A DNA stretch of 43,957 nucleotides, from contig DATJFH010000191.1 in assembly GCA_035495815.1 (NCBI GenBank), positions 1-43,957 on the forward strand. The letters are read 5' to 3'. This document shows, one piece after another, positions 43,878 to 43,957 of the stretch. How positions within the stretch are numbered: the first letter of the stretch is position 1; the number at the start of each line of letters is the position of its first letter. This DNA is from DATJFH01 sp035495815 (GTDB lineage: Bacteria > Acidobacteriota > Terriglobia > Bryobacterales > Bryobacteraceae). Below the pieces are notes generated by a model. The model did not search any database. It was given only the letters and a program-made list of their open reading frames with translations, and had not been told where the DNA came from. The position numbers and the translations under genes are program-made.

Positions 43878-43957
43878 CTATGGCACGTGGATGTGTTCCT
43901 CGAACTTGGCCTTCTGGCCGCCGTGCATCCCCTCGCCGAACTCTTCGATCATCTTTT
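43878..43957 (-). CDS. 3' end of a minus-strand gene, product unknown (start outside window)
   Basis: The minus strand reads MIEEFGEGMHGGQKAKFEEH then IHVP and a TAG at 43880-43878, open to the right edge. With 26 codons visible I cannot assign a family. It converges on ltaE with a 12-bp gap. Charged residues and lack of hydrophobic runs suggest a soluble C-terminus. Confidence 0.5.
   Translation of the reverse strand, partial: KMIEEFGEGMHGGQKAKFEEHIHVP

Overview
The window is GC-rich, gene-dense chromosomal DNA. It most resembles a member of the Acidobacteriota, and within that phylum the Bryobacterales/Solibacter-like lineage. This is inferred from gene content: two very large Oar-like TonB-dependent receptors with an N-terminal carboxypeptidase-regulatory domain, a decayed NHL-repeat/TIGR03437-type gene, a DUF1549/DUF1553 + DUF1501 pair with formylglycine-type sulfatases, a PIG-L family hydrolase, BshC (bacillithiol), HpnI (hopanoid modification) and many Tat- or Sec-exported proteins. 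No rRNA, tRNA, CRISPR array, insertion sequence or prophage was recognised.

Layout. 1-2205 is the 3' part of an Oar-like receptor. 2265-2771 is a broken NHL/TIGR03437 gene. 2863-3867 is a secreted protein of unknown function. 3878-6944 (minus) holds thrS followed 1 nt later by an hpnI-like glycosyltransferase. 7147-10461 is a complete Oar-like receptor, convergent with a SPOR-domain protein. 11000-17105 (minus) is a tight three-gene unit: a c-type cytochrome/LamG/DUF1553 protein, a Tat-type DUF1501 protein and a sulfatase, with overlapping stop/start codons. 17229-20119 (minus) has an exported tyrosine/dual-specificity phosphatase, aspartate kinase and cytidylate kinase. 20217-21311 (minus) is a Tat-exported mannonate-dehydratase-like TIM-barrel protein.

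21507-22850 (plus) is the most striking locus. A small exported protein ends in a sortase-type sorting signal (MPATAG, hydrophobic helix, basic tail). It is followed, across a perfect GC-rich hairpin, by a sortase gene. Together they form a candidate dedicated sortase/substrate pair in a Gram-negative-type organism. Then come tmk, holB, a class II photolyase and a TIGR01777 epimerase, all overlapping or tightly packed. 26844-28352 (minus) is a second sulfatase. 28498-33387 (plus) has thiG, a divergent EF-G paralogue lacking the DTPGH histidine, a BtuF-like metal/cobalamin-binding protein without a signal peptide, and a BNR-repeat protein.

The right end holds a frameshifted remnant, a TPR protein, queG, a ThuA-domain protein (all minus), and then a VIT-family transporter, acetate kinase, a PIG-L hydrolase and an AHSA1-type SRPBCC protein (plus). 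bshC (minus) is divergent from hemW-ltaE (plus) across a short region carrying a 13-bp palindrome. A partial minus-strand gene touches the right edge. Most genes are housekeeping or catabolic. The accessory interest lies in the sortase pair, the DUF1553/DUF1501/sulfatase unit and the two decayed genes.
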